Shown one piece after another: positions 7,492 through 15,083 of a stretch of 26,848 nucleotides of DNA (its first letter is position 1; every line of letters starts with the position of its first letter). The stretch spans positions 1 through 26,848 of the forward strand of contig QFNN01000034.1 of the NCBI GenBank assembly GCA_003240855.1, given 5' to 3'. Under the pieces are notes generated by a model. It was not told the DNA's origin and did not search any database. It saw only the letters and a program-made list of their open reading frames with translations. Origin of the DNA: Sphingomonas sanxanigenens. Its GTDB lineage: Bacteria; Pseudomonadota; Alphaproteobacteria; Sphingomonadales; Sphingomonadaceae. The position numbers were made by a program, and so were the translations under genes.

Positions 7492-8049
7492 ATGATCGCG
7501 CGCCGCCATGCGATCGCCGCCGTCGCGATCGTCGTCATCGCCGCCGCGATCCTGATCGCGATGGGGCGGCCGCCGATCTGCCCGTGCGGCACGATCAAGC
7601 TGTGGCACGGCGCCGTCCAGTCGGCCGAGAACAGCCAGCATATCGCGGACTGGTACACGCCCAGCCACATCATCCACGGCTTCCTCTTTTACGCCGCAGG
7701 CTGGCTGTTGCTGAGGCGACGGCCGGTGGGGCTGCGGCTGTGCCTCGCCATCCTCGTCGAGGCGGGGTGGGAGATATTGGAGAATTCGCCGATCATCATC
7801 GATCGCTACCGCGCGGTGACGATGGCCTTCGGCTATTCGGGCGACAGCGTGCTCAATTCGGTGGCGGACATCGGCTGGATGACGCTGGGCTTCCTGCTCG
7901 CCGCGCGCCTGCCCGCCCGCGCGACGATCGCAATCGCGATCGCCTTCGAGCTGCTGACGCTCGCCATCATACGCGACAATCTGACGCTCAACGTGCTGAT
8001 GCTGGTGGCGCCGGTGGATGCGATCAGGGTTTGGCAGGCGGGGGCGTAA
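7492..8049 (+). CDS. DUF2585 (UPF0314) membrane protein
   Basis: The 185-residue protein matches the DUF2585 family of alphaproteobacterial membrane proteins of unknown function. Conserved segments: CPCGTIKLWHG near residue 30, ENSQHIADWYTPSHIIHG, EAGWEILENSPIIIDRYR, YSGDSVLNSVADI and IRDNLTLNVLMLV near the C-terminus. Several hydrophobic helices are present. The ATG at 7492 is chosen because AGGAGG ends 6 nt upstream (7480-7485); an in-frame upstream ATG at 7453 has no such site. It ends 26 nt from the convergent gene at 8076. Confidence 0.85.
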   Translation: MIARRHAIAAVAIVVIAAAILIAMGRPPICPCGTIKLWHGAVQSAENSQHIADWYTPSHIIHGFLFYAAGWLLLRRRPVGLRLCLAILVEAGWEILENSPIIIDRYRAVTMAFGYSGDSVLNSVADIGWMTLGFLLAARLPARATIAIAIAFELLTLAIIRDNLTLNVLMLVAPVDAIRVWQAGA

Positions 8050-8075
8050 ATGGGGGCCAAAGATCGAATACCCGA

Positions 8076-8663
8076 CTACTGCGGCCCCGAGCGCGCGATA
8101 ATTTCGGCGACTTCGTCAACATGGTCTGCGGTAAGGTTTAGCCCGCCATACCAATCTGCATTTTCGCGTGGAGTGAAGGTCGTGGAGAACACCTCCGGCC
8201 ACAAGGCCCATAACTTTTTGCCATGCCGGTCGCTATTGTGCTTGAGTAATGACGCCAAGCGATAGGCCTTATCAAGATTAAGGTCAGCAGAATAACCCAG
8301 CCCATAGAGAGTCTTTAGGTGGTCCTTGTGGGTGGAGCTTTTTCCTTCGCCCCAGCAGAACACACATCGCTCCCAGTGATGGTAGAGCGCGATTATGAAG
8401 GCTGCTCGGAGTTCTGCCGCCGCCTCCCACGCGTTTATCGTTCGTAGCTTGAGGATTTCGCTCGTTGTGAGAATGCTGTAGCCATCGGTCCACCCGATTG
8501 TATCGGGTCCTCCGCCAACCGACTGTTCGTGCCTCAACCACTCGCCTTCGGCTTCCTCAGCCGCAGTCAGTAGCGCGTCGTGAGACGTGCTGAACGACCT
8601 TCTAAGTGTACGGACGCCGCCCTGAAGGCGGAATCCTTGGATATAGGGCGTCAGATCGGCCAA
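8076..8663 (-). CDS. unrecognised protein, TTG start, possibly acquired
   Basis: This 195-residue protein is not recognised with confidence. The region is visibly richer in A+T than its neighbours, and its codon choice is less GC3-biased. The only possible start is TTG at 8663: a TGA lies 4 codons upstream, and no methionine occurs anywhere in the frame. The sequence is mainly alpha-helical, with a Trp/His/Cys-rich segment (YHHWERCVFCW, about residues 93-103) and a C-terminal part LLKHNSDRHGKKLW followed by ALWPEVF. That last motif recalls some HEPN-like hypothetical proteins with a KHG-type motif, but this is only a weak resemblance. It sits between housekeeping genes, suggesting a single-gene insertion. 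It could also be a remnant of a longer gene. Confidence 0.6.
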   Translation of the reverse strand: MADLTPYIQGFRLQGGVRTLRRSFSTSHDALLTAAEEAEGEWLRHEQSVGGGPDTIGWTDGYSILTTSEILKLRTINAWEAAAELRAAFIIALYHHWERCVFCWGEGKSSTHKDHLKTLYGLGYSADLNLDKAYRLASLLKHNSDRHGKKLWALWPEVFSTTFTPRENADWYGGLNLTADHVDEVAEIIARSGPQ

Positions 8664-8730
8664 TTCTGTTCGTTCTCAGGATGACTTTGTTGCCTTGGCG
8701 TGTGAACCGCCTCAGTATTCATATAGTATA

Positions 8731-9039
8731 TTAAGGCGAACCGTTAGATATTTTCGCCGCTGAACTCTCCCCCTCCCGCGTCTCCCGATACCGATCATAG
8801 GCCTTCTTCGCGACATAGGCGGCGCCGATGACGAGGCCGAAGGGGCCGAGGCGGCGGAGGCCGCCGGCGACGAGGGCGCCGATGATCGCGCCTTTGACGG
8901 CGCTCTTGCCGTAGGCGCGGTCGATCTCGGCGCCGACGAGCGCGCCGACCACGGTTCCGGCGACGCCCTGCGCGGCCGGGCGCCTCGCCGCGGGCGTCTT
9001 TGCCGGGATCTTGGTTTTGGGGGTGAGTTTGGGCTTCAT
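8731..9039 (-). CDS. small glycine-rich membrane protein after fumC
   Basis: This 102-residue protein has a basic, Pro/Ala-rich N-terminus (about residues 1-24) and then two glycine-patterned hydrophobic stretches (VAGTVVGALVGAEID and AVKGAIIGALVAGGL), followed by GPFGLVIGAAYVAKKAYD and a charged tail. The Gly/Ala spacing resembles glycine-zipper membrane segments. Its ATG (9039) begins 2 nt after the fumC stop codon on the same strand, so it is probably the second gene of a fumC operon. A longer upstream frame into fumC is not coding. Function is unknown. Confidence 0.7.
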   Translation of the reverse strand: MKPKLTPKTKIPAKTPAARRPAAQGVAGTVVGALVGAEIDRAYGKSAVKGAIIGALVAGGLRRLGPFGLVIGAAYVAKKAYDRYRETREGESSAAKISNGSP

Positions 9040-9041
9040 GG

Positions 9042-10427
<1,386 letters not shown>

Positions 10428-10509
10428 GGGGCGATCATCCCGTGCTGGTGGCCCGCCGCACGGATGCGGCCGAGCGGTGCGATTTCAACGGGATCTAATG
10501 TTTATGGAC

Positions 10510-10526
10510 CCCGAAACAAGTTCGGG
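10510..10526. repeat. short palindrome CCCGAA/TTCGGG
   Basis: CCCGAA-ACAAG-TTCGGG lies 8 nt beyond the sspB stop codon (reverse strand). Read on the reverse strand it is CCCGAACTTGTTTCGGG, a form familiar from dispersed palindromes in alphaproteobacterial genomes. It may serve as the sspB terminator. No second copy is visible in this window. Confidence 0.45.
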
Positions 10527-10533
10527 ACGGCGA

Positions 10534-11022
10534 TCATTTCTTGCGGCCGAAATCAACCGTGACGACGTTTGAGCCTTCCTCGACCGGAACGGCGGCGGGG
10601 ACGGGGCCGTCATTTTCCGCCGCTTCGTGCGGCTCGGGGCCGGCGTCGTCGGGGTGCGCCTGGAACTGGAGCGCGAAATCGACCGACGGATCGACGAAGC
10701 CCGTGACCGCAGCGAAGGGAATGTGAAGCTTCGCCGGAATCTGGTTGAAGCTGAGACCAACCGAGAAGCTGTCGTCCTGCACGCGCAGATCCCAGAACTT
10801 GTTCTGGAGGACGATGGTCATCTCGTCGGGAAAACGCTCGATCAGATGCCTGGGGATGTCGACGCCGACGCCCCTGGTCTTGAAGGTGATGTAGAAATGA
10901 TGATCGCCGGGCAGCGCCCCCGTGCTTTCGACTTCGCGCAGCACGCGGCCGACCACGGCGCGCAGGGCCTCCTGCACGATCTCATCATAGGGAATCAGGC
11001 TGTCGGGCGCCTTGTCGCTCAT
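10534..11022 (-). CDS. sspB: ClpXP adaptor SspB, alpha-type
   Basis: The 162-residue protein resembles alphaproteobacterial SspB, which tethers ssrA-tagged proteins to the ClpXP protease. The folded part (about residues 1-115) includes LPGDHHFYITFKTRGVGVDI, the Leu/Phe-rich IVLQNKFWDLRV and DSFSVGLSF. A flexible acidic and Pro-rich linker follows (about residues 120-150). The C-terminal tail NVVTVDFGRKK is the likely ClpX-docking peptide. The start is placed at ATG 11022 (MSDKAPDSLIPYDE), not at the longer frame reaching 11130, which would overlap hisB on the opposite strand. The gene is divergent from hisB. Confidence 0.88.
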   Translation of the reverse strand: MSDKAPDSLIPYDEIVQEALRAVVGRVLREVESTGALPGDHHFYITFKTRGVGVDIPRHLIERFPDEMTIVLQNKFWDLRVQDDSFSVGLSFNQIPAKLHIPFAAVTGFVDPSVDFALQFQAHPDDAGPEPHEAAENDGPVPAAVPVEEGSNVVTVDFGRKK

Positions 11023-11063
11023 GCGCCTCTGGTGGACTTGCACGCGCGCATGGTCAAGACGCG

Positions 11064-11091
11064 TTGCGCGCCGCCTCCGCATCGCTATAGG
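11064..11091 (+). promoter_or_regulatory. putative hisB promoter, near-leaderless
   Basis: TTGCGC (11064-11069) and TATAGG (11086-11091, within GCTATAGG) are separated by 16 bp. This resembles the alphaproteobacterial housekeeping promoter pattern (TTGNC-type -35, GCTATA-like -10). Transcription would begin about 11097-11098, only 2-3 nt before the hisB ATG at 11100. No ribosome binding site precedes hisB, which agrees with a leaderless or almost leaderless message. Confidence 0.45.
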
Positions 11092-11099
11092 CGTTCGCC

Positions 11100-11696
11100 A
11101 TGCGCAAAGGCTCGGTCCACCGCGAAACAAAGGAAACGTCGATCGACGTCGAAATCGATCTGGACGGCAGCGGCGTCTATGACGTGTCGACGGGGATCGG
11201 CTTCCTCGATCACATGATCGAGCAGCTTTCGCGCCACTCGCTGATCGACATCCGGCTGAAGGTGGTCGGCGATCTGCATATCGACCAGCACCACACCACG
11301 GAGGATGCGGGGATCGCGATCGGCGAAGCAGTGTCGCAGGCGCTGGGCGACCGGCGCGGCATCACGCGCTACGGCCACGCCTATGCGCCGATGGACGAGA
11401 CGCTGACGCGCGTCGCGATCGATATTTCGGGGCGGCCCTTCCTCGTCTGGAAATCGGGTTTCACCCAGCCGCGGCTGGGCGAGATGGACACCGAGCTGTT
11501 CGAGCACTGGTTCCACAGCTTCGCCGGATCGGCGGGGCTGACGCTGCATGTCGAGACGCTGTACGGGCAGAATAACCACCATATCGCCGAAAGCGCGTTC
11601 AAGGCGCTGGCCCGCGCGCTGCGGCAGGCGGTGGAGATCGATCCGCGCAAGGCCGACGCCATTCCCTCGACCAAGGGCACGCTGGGCGGCGCCTGA
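11100..11696 (+). CDS. hisB: imidazoleglycerol-phosphate dehydratase
   Basis: The 198-residue enzyme removes water from imidazole glycerol phosphate in histidine biosynthesis, using metal-bound histidines. Diagnostic segments: GIGFLDHMIEQLSRHS, LHIDQHHTTEDAGIAIGEA and YGQNNHHIAESAFKALARAL. It is the monofunctional form; the histidinol-phosphatase domain of E. coli HisB is absent. It is the first gene of the his operon and lacks a ribosome binding site. It is followed by a YciI-family gene whose ribosome binding site overlaps the hisB stop. Confidence 0.97.
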   Translation: MRKGSVHRETKETSIDVEIDLDGSGVYDVSTGIGFLDHMIEQLSRHSLIDIRLKVVGDLHIDQHHTTEDAGIAIGEAVSQALGDRRGITRYGHAYAPMDETLTRVAIDISGRPFLVWKSGFTQPRLGEMDTELFEHWFHSFAGSAGLTLHVETLYGQNNHHIAESAFKALARALRQAVEIDPRKADAIPSTKGTLGGA

Positions 11697-11705
11697 GGAG
11701 AAATG

Positions 11706-11999
11706 ATGCCGACTTTCCTCGTCACGCTTTCATACAAGGCCGATCTGGCCCGGATGGACGAACTGCTGGGCGCGCACCGCGCCTGGCTGGAAGAGGCGAT
11801 CGCCTCGGGCCGGCTGCTCGTCGCAGGGCGCAAGGTGCCGCGCACGGGGGGCTTCCTGATCGCCAGAGGCGAGCGCGCCGAGGTCGAGGCCTGGGCGGCG
11901 ACCGATCCCTTCGCGATCGGCGAGGCCGCCGATTATGATTTTCTGGAGATCGCGCCGACGATGGTCGCGCCCGGCCTGGAGGCCTTGACCCGGCCGTGA
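11706..11999 (+). CDS. YciI-family protein inside the his operon
   Basis: This 97-residue protein has the YciI-like dimeric alpha/beta barrel pattern: PTFLVTLSYKADLARMDELL, HRAWLEEAIASGRLLVAGRK, the GGFLIARGE turn, and the final DPFAIGEAADYDFLEIAP. Family members may be small enzymes, but most have no assigned reaction. GAGGAG at 11695-11700 is 5 nt before ATG 11706 and only 2 nt before the adjacent ATG 11703, so 11706 is the likely start. Its stop overlaps the hisH GTG, giving tight coupling with a histidine-synthesis enzyme. Whether it acts in that pathway is not known. Confidence 0.88.
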   Translation: MPTFLVTLSYKADLARMDELLGAHRAWLEEAIASGRLLVAGRKVPRTGGFLIARGERAEVEAWAATDPFAIGEAADYDFLEIAPTMVAPGLEALTRP

Positions 12000-12595
12000 C
12001 GCTCGCGTTGATCGACTATGGCGCGGGCAACCTCCATTCGGTCCACAACGCGCTGAAAGCGGCAGGCGCGACCGACGTCGCGGTTACCGCCGATCCCGAC
12101 GCGGTGCTGGCCGCCGACCGCATCGTTCTGCCCGGCGTCGGCGCCTTCGCCGCCTGCATGGGCGGACTGCAGGCGATCCCCGGCATGATCGAGGCGCTGG
12201 GCGAGGCTGCGCTGGCGAAAGGCAAGCCCTTCCTCGGCATCTGCGTCGGCATGCAACTGATGGCCGACACCGGGCTGGAGCATGGCGAGACGGCCGGGCT
12301 GGGCTGGGTAAGGGGCCGCGTCGGCGCGCTCGCCGCTTCGCATGTCAAGGTGCCTCACATGGGGTGGAACGATGTGCGCCCGATCGGCGGCCATCCGCTG
12401 CTTGCCGCGGGCGAGGCCTATTTCCTGCACGGCTATGCCTTTGTCGGCGAGGATGTGCTGGCCGTCACCGACCATGGCGGGCCGGTGGTCGCCGCGATCG
12501 GGCGCGACAATCTGATCGGGGTGCAGTTCCACCCCGAGAAAAGCCAGCGCTATGGCATCGACCTGCTCGCGCGTTTCCTGGAGTGGCGGCCATGA
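11996..12595 (+). CDS. hisH: imidazole glycerol phosphate synthase, glutaminase subunit
   Basis: The 199-residue class I glutamine amidotransferase releases ammonia from glutamine and passes it to HisF. The catalytic triad is visible: Cys83 in GICVGMQ, and His179/Glu181 in VQFHPEKSQ. DYGAGNLHSVHNAL near the N-terminus and PHMGWNDV in the middle are typical HisH segments. The GTG start at 11996 overlaps the YciI stop by 4 nt, and the stop overlaps hisA by 4 nt. The gene lies next to hisA and hisF, as in many proteobacterial his clusters. Confidence 0.96.
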   Translation: MTLALIDYGAGNLHSVHNALKAAGATDVAVTADPDAVLAADRIVLPGVGAFAACMGGLQAIPGMIEALGEAALAKGKPFLGICVGMQLMADTGLEHGETAGLGWVRGRVGALAASHVKVPHMGWNDVRPIGGHPLLAAGEAYFLHGYAFVGEDVLAVTDHGGPVVAAIGRDNLIGVQFHPEKSQRYGIDLLARFLEWRP

Positions 12596-13326
12596 GCCTC
12601 ATCGTCTTTCCCGCGATCGACCTCAAAGGCGGGCAGGTGGTGCGCCTGGCCGAAGGCGACATGGACCGCGCGACCGTTTATGGCGACGATCCCGCCGCGC
12701 AGGCGATGATCTTCGCCGACGCGGGAGCGGAGCATGTCCATGTCGTCGATCTCGACGGGGCCTTCGCCGGCCATGCGGTCAACGCCGACGCGGTGAAGGC
12801 GATCGTCGAGCGTTTTCCGGGGCATGTCCAGCTTGGCGGCGGCATCCGCGATCGCGCCGCGATCGAGCGCTGGTTCGGTCTGGGCGTCGCACGGATCGTG
12901 ATCGGCACCGCCGCGCTCGAAAATCCCGATCTGGTGCGCGCGGCGGCGCGCGACTTCCCCGGCGGGATCGTCGTGGCGGTCGATGCGAAGGACGGCATGG
13001 TCGCTACGCGCGGCTGGGCCGACGTGTCGGACGTGAGCGTCGTCGATCTCGCACGGCGTTTCGAGGATGCCGGGGTGGCGTCGCTGCTTTTCACCGATGT
13101 GGGGCGCGACGGGCTGCTCAAGGGCTGCAACATCGAGGCGACGGTCGATCTGGCGCGCGCGGTGCGTATCCCGGTGATCGCGAGCGGCGGGGTGAAGGGG
13201 CTGGACGAGATCCGCGTCCTCTCGCTCTTCGCCAAGGACGGGATCGAAGGCGTGATCACCGGCCGCGCCATTTACGACGGGCGGCTGGACCTGAAGGCAG
13301 CGCTGACCATGGCGGCGTCGGCGTGA
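12592..13326 (+). CDS. hisA: phosphoribosylformimino-5-aminoimidazole carboxamide ribotide isomerase
   Basis: The 244-residue (beta/alpha)8 barrel enzyme isomerises ProFAR to PRFAR. The active-site aspartates appear as Asp10 (FPAIDLKGG) and Asp131 (VAVDAKDG). Phosphate-binding segments include LGGGIRD and the C-terminal ASGGVKGLDE and GVITGRAIYDG. The ATG at 12592 overlaps the hisH stop (ATGA). The longer frame that begins upstream within hisH is not coding. A 43-nt spacer follows before hisF. Confidence 0.96.
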   Translation: MSLIVFPAIDLKGGQVVRLAEGDMDRATVYGDDPAAQAMIFADAGAEHVHVVDLDGAFAGHAVNADAVKAIVERFPGHVQLGGGIRDRAAIERWFGLGVARIVIGTAALENPDLVRAAARDFPGGIVVAVDAKDGMVATRGWADVSDVSVVDLARRFEDAGVASLLFTDVGRDGLLKGCNIEATVDLARAVRIPVIASGGVKGLDEIRVLSLFAKDGIEGVITGRAIYDGRLDLKAALTMAASA

Positions 13327-13369
13327 CGGCGTATCGGACTGCGCTCGGCGCGACCGGCGGGGGTAGGCG

Positions 13370-14137
13370 ATGACCGTCCGCGTCCGTGTCATCCCATGCC
13401 TCGACGTTGCGGGCGGGCGCGTGGTGAAGGGCGTCAATTTCGTCGATCTCGCCGATGCGGGCGATCCGGTGGAGCAGGCGCGCGCCTATGACGCGGCGGG
13501 CGCCGACGAACTTTGCTTCCTCGACATTACCGCCAGTCACGAGGCGCGCGGCACGATGGTCGATGTGGTGCGGCGCACCGCCGAGGTCTGCTTCATGCCG
13601 CTGACCGTTGGCGGCGGCGTGCGCAGCCCGGAGGATGCGCGTGCGCTGCTGCTCGCCGGGGCCGACAAGGTGGCGGTCAATTCGGCGGCGGTGGCGCGGC
13701 CCGAACTGGTCGCCGACCTTGCCGACCGCTTCGGCGCGCAATGCGTGGTCGCCTCGGTCGATGCGCGCGCGGTCGATCGCAACCGGTGGGAAGTCTTTAC
13801 CCATGGCGGGCGGCGCGAGACGGGGATCGACGCGATCGCCCACGCGATCAGGCTCGCCGAACTGGGCGCGGGCGAGCTGCTCGTCACCTCGATGGACCGC
13901 GACGGGACGCAGGGAGGCTTCGATCTGAAGCTGACGCGCGCGATCGCCGATGCGGTATCGGTGCCGGTGATCGCGAGCGGCGGCGTGGGCACGCTCGACC
14001 ATCTCGTCGAGGGCGTGACCCAGGGGCATGCCAGCGCGGTGCTCGCCGCATCGATCTTCCATTTCGGCACATACAGTATCGCCGAGGCGCACGCCGCGCT
14101 TGCCGAAGCCGGGCTGCCGGTGCGAAACCATCGCTGA
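13370..14137 (+). CDS. hisF: imidazole glycerol phosphate synthase, cyclase subunit
   Basis: The 255-residue barrel enzyme uses ammonia from HisH to make imidazole glycerol phosphate and AICAR. The catalytic aspartates are Asp12 (VIPCLDVAGG) and Asp131 (VASVDARAV). Typical segments are RVVKGVNFVDL, TVGGGVRS, DKVAVNSAAV and TSMDRDGTQGGFD. The ATG is preceded by a G-rich stretch (GGGGGTAGGCG). Its stop overlaps the hisE ATG by one base (TGATG). Confidence 0.97.
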   Translation: MTVRVRVIPCLDVAGGRVVKGVNFVDLADAGDPVEQARAYDAAGADELCFLDITASHEARGTMVDVVRRTAEVCFMPLTVGGGVRSPEDARALLLAGADKVAVNSAAVARPELVADLADRFGAQCVVASVDARAVDRNRWEVFTHGGRRETGIDAIAHAIRLAELGAGELLVTSMDRDGTQGGFDLKLTRAIADAVSVPVIASGGVGTLDHLVEGVTQGHASAVLAASIFHFGTYSIAEAHAALAEAGLPVRNHR

Positions 14138-14454
14138 TGGACGCGCTCATCCGCCTCGAATCCGTGATCCGCGAACGGCGCGGGGGCGATCCCGCGACAT
14201 CCTATGTCGCGAAGCTCGCCGCGGCCGGGCGCGCCAAGATGGCGCAGAAGCTGGGCGAGGAAGCCGTGGAGACGGTGATCGCCGCAGTCGGCGACGACCG
14301 GCGGGCGACGGTATCGGAGGCGGCGGACCTCATCTTCCACCTCGCCGCGCTGCTCGCCGACATGGATTTGTCGCTGGCGGACGTCGCAGCCGAACTCGAG
14401 CGGCGCGAGGGCCTTTCGGGGATCGCCGAGAAAGCCGCCCGTCCCAAGGAGTAG
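14137..14454 (+). CDS. hisE: phosphoribosyl-ATP pyrophosphatase
   Basis: The 105-residue enzyme hydrolyses PR-ATP to PR-AMP in histidine synthesis. It shows the all-alpha NTP pyrophosphohydrolase pattern with acidic metal ligands: GEEAVETVIAAV (Glu41, Glu42, Glu45) and SEAADLIFHLAALL (Glu61, Asp64). The DPATSYVAKL segment near residue 18 is typical. It starts within the hisF stop codon (TGATG) and is followed after 2 nt by the HIT gene. HisI is not present in the window, so a separate cyclohydrolase gene is expected elsewhere. Confidence 0.94.
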   Translation: MDALIRLESVIRERRGGDPATSYVAKLAAAGRAKMAQKLGEEAVETVIAAVGDDRRATVSEAADLIFHLAALLADMDLSLADVAAELERREGLSGIAEKAARPKE

Positions 14455-14456
14455 CC

Positions 14457-14834
14457 ATGCCGATCGACGCCACGCTTCCCTATGACGACCAGAATATCTT
14501 CGCGAAGATATTGCGTGGCGAGATCCCCTGCCGGAAAGTCTATGAGGACGAATTCGCCCTCGCCTTTCACGACATCAATCCGCAGGCGCCGACGCACATA
14601 CTGGTGATCCCCAAGGGCGCCTATGTGTCGTGGGACGATTTTTCGAGCCGAGCAAGCGAGGGCGAGATCGCAGGCTTTATCCGCGCTGTGGGGCAGGTCG
14701 CGCGCGAACAGGGGCTGGTTGCGCCCGGTTACCGCCTGCTCGCCAATATCGGGGGCGACGGGCACCAGGAAGTGCCCCACCTCCACGTCCATATCTTCGG
14801 CGGCCGGCCGCTCGGCCCGATGCTCGCGCGCTGA
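14457..14834 (+). CDS. HIT-family nucleotide-binding hydrolase (HINT-like)
   Basis: This 125-residue protein carries the histidine triad PHLHVHIFGG with His108, His110 and His112, and an upstream HILVIPKGAY segment. HINT-like proteins hydrolyse nucleoside phosphoramidates such as AMP-lysine; the true substrate is uncertain. AAGGAG precedes the ATG at 14457 by about 6 nt. It is separated from hisE by only 2 nt and is likely the last gene of the his transcript, a frequent neighbour pairing in alphaproteobacteria. Its stop lies at the edge of the palindromic element at 14833. Confidence 0.93.
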   Translation: MPIDATLPYDDQNIFAKILRGEIPCRKVYEDEFALAFHDINPQAPTHILVIPKGAYVSWDDFSSRASEGEIAGFIRAVGQVAREQGLVAPGYRLLANIGGDGHQEVPHLHVHIFGGRPLGPMLAR

Positions 14835-14968
14835 GAGTCTGTTTGAGACCGGCGCCGGCCCGCTCCCCCACCCGGCCTCCCACTGAGTGCATCTTGGATG
14901 GGAGGCCGGGTGGGGGAGCGGGCCGGCGCCGCCAATGCGCCTTCAGCGCATTTCCAAACGGACTCTGA
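14833..14968. repeat. nested palindromic element after the his operon
   Basis: Three structures are nested here. The centre is a perfect 32-bp inverted repeat (14851-14882 and 14899-14930) around a 16-nt loop. Next is a small hairpin AATGCGC/GCGCATT (about 14934-14952). The outermost ends form an imperfect repeat (AGAGTCTGTTT at 14834-14844 and AAACGGACTCT at 14956-14966, one mismatch). The layout resembles a small non-coding mobile element (MITE- or REP-like). It could also terminate the his transcript. Confidence 0.65.
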
Positions 14969-15083
14969 TCGCGACGGCAAGCATGACAATAAAGTTGCGC
15001 GCGGCGGATTAGCGGTTAGGCTCGCCCCGCATCGTAAATGGGGCGGCAATCAGGGATGCCGCAGGGTCCAGGGGATTGAGTTT

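Noticed and set aside
11023..11099. Histidine leader peptide or attenuator before hisB
   Set aside because: No run of His codons and no terminator/antiterminator hairpins are seen. The likely promoter sits within a few bases of the ATG.
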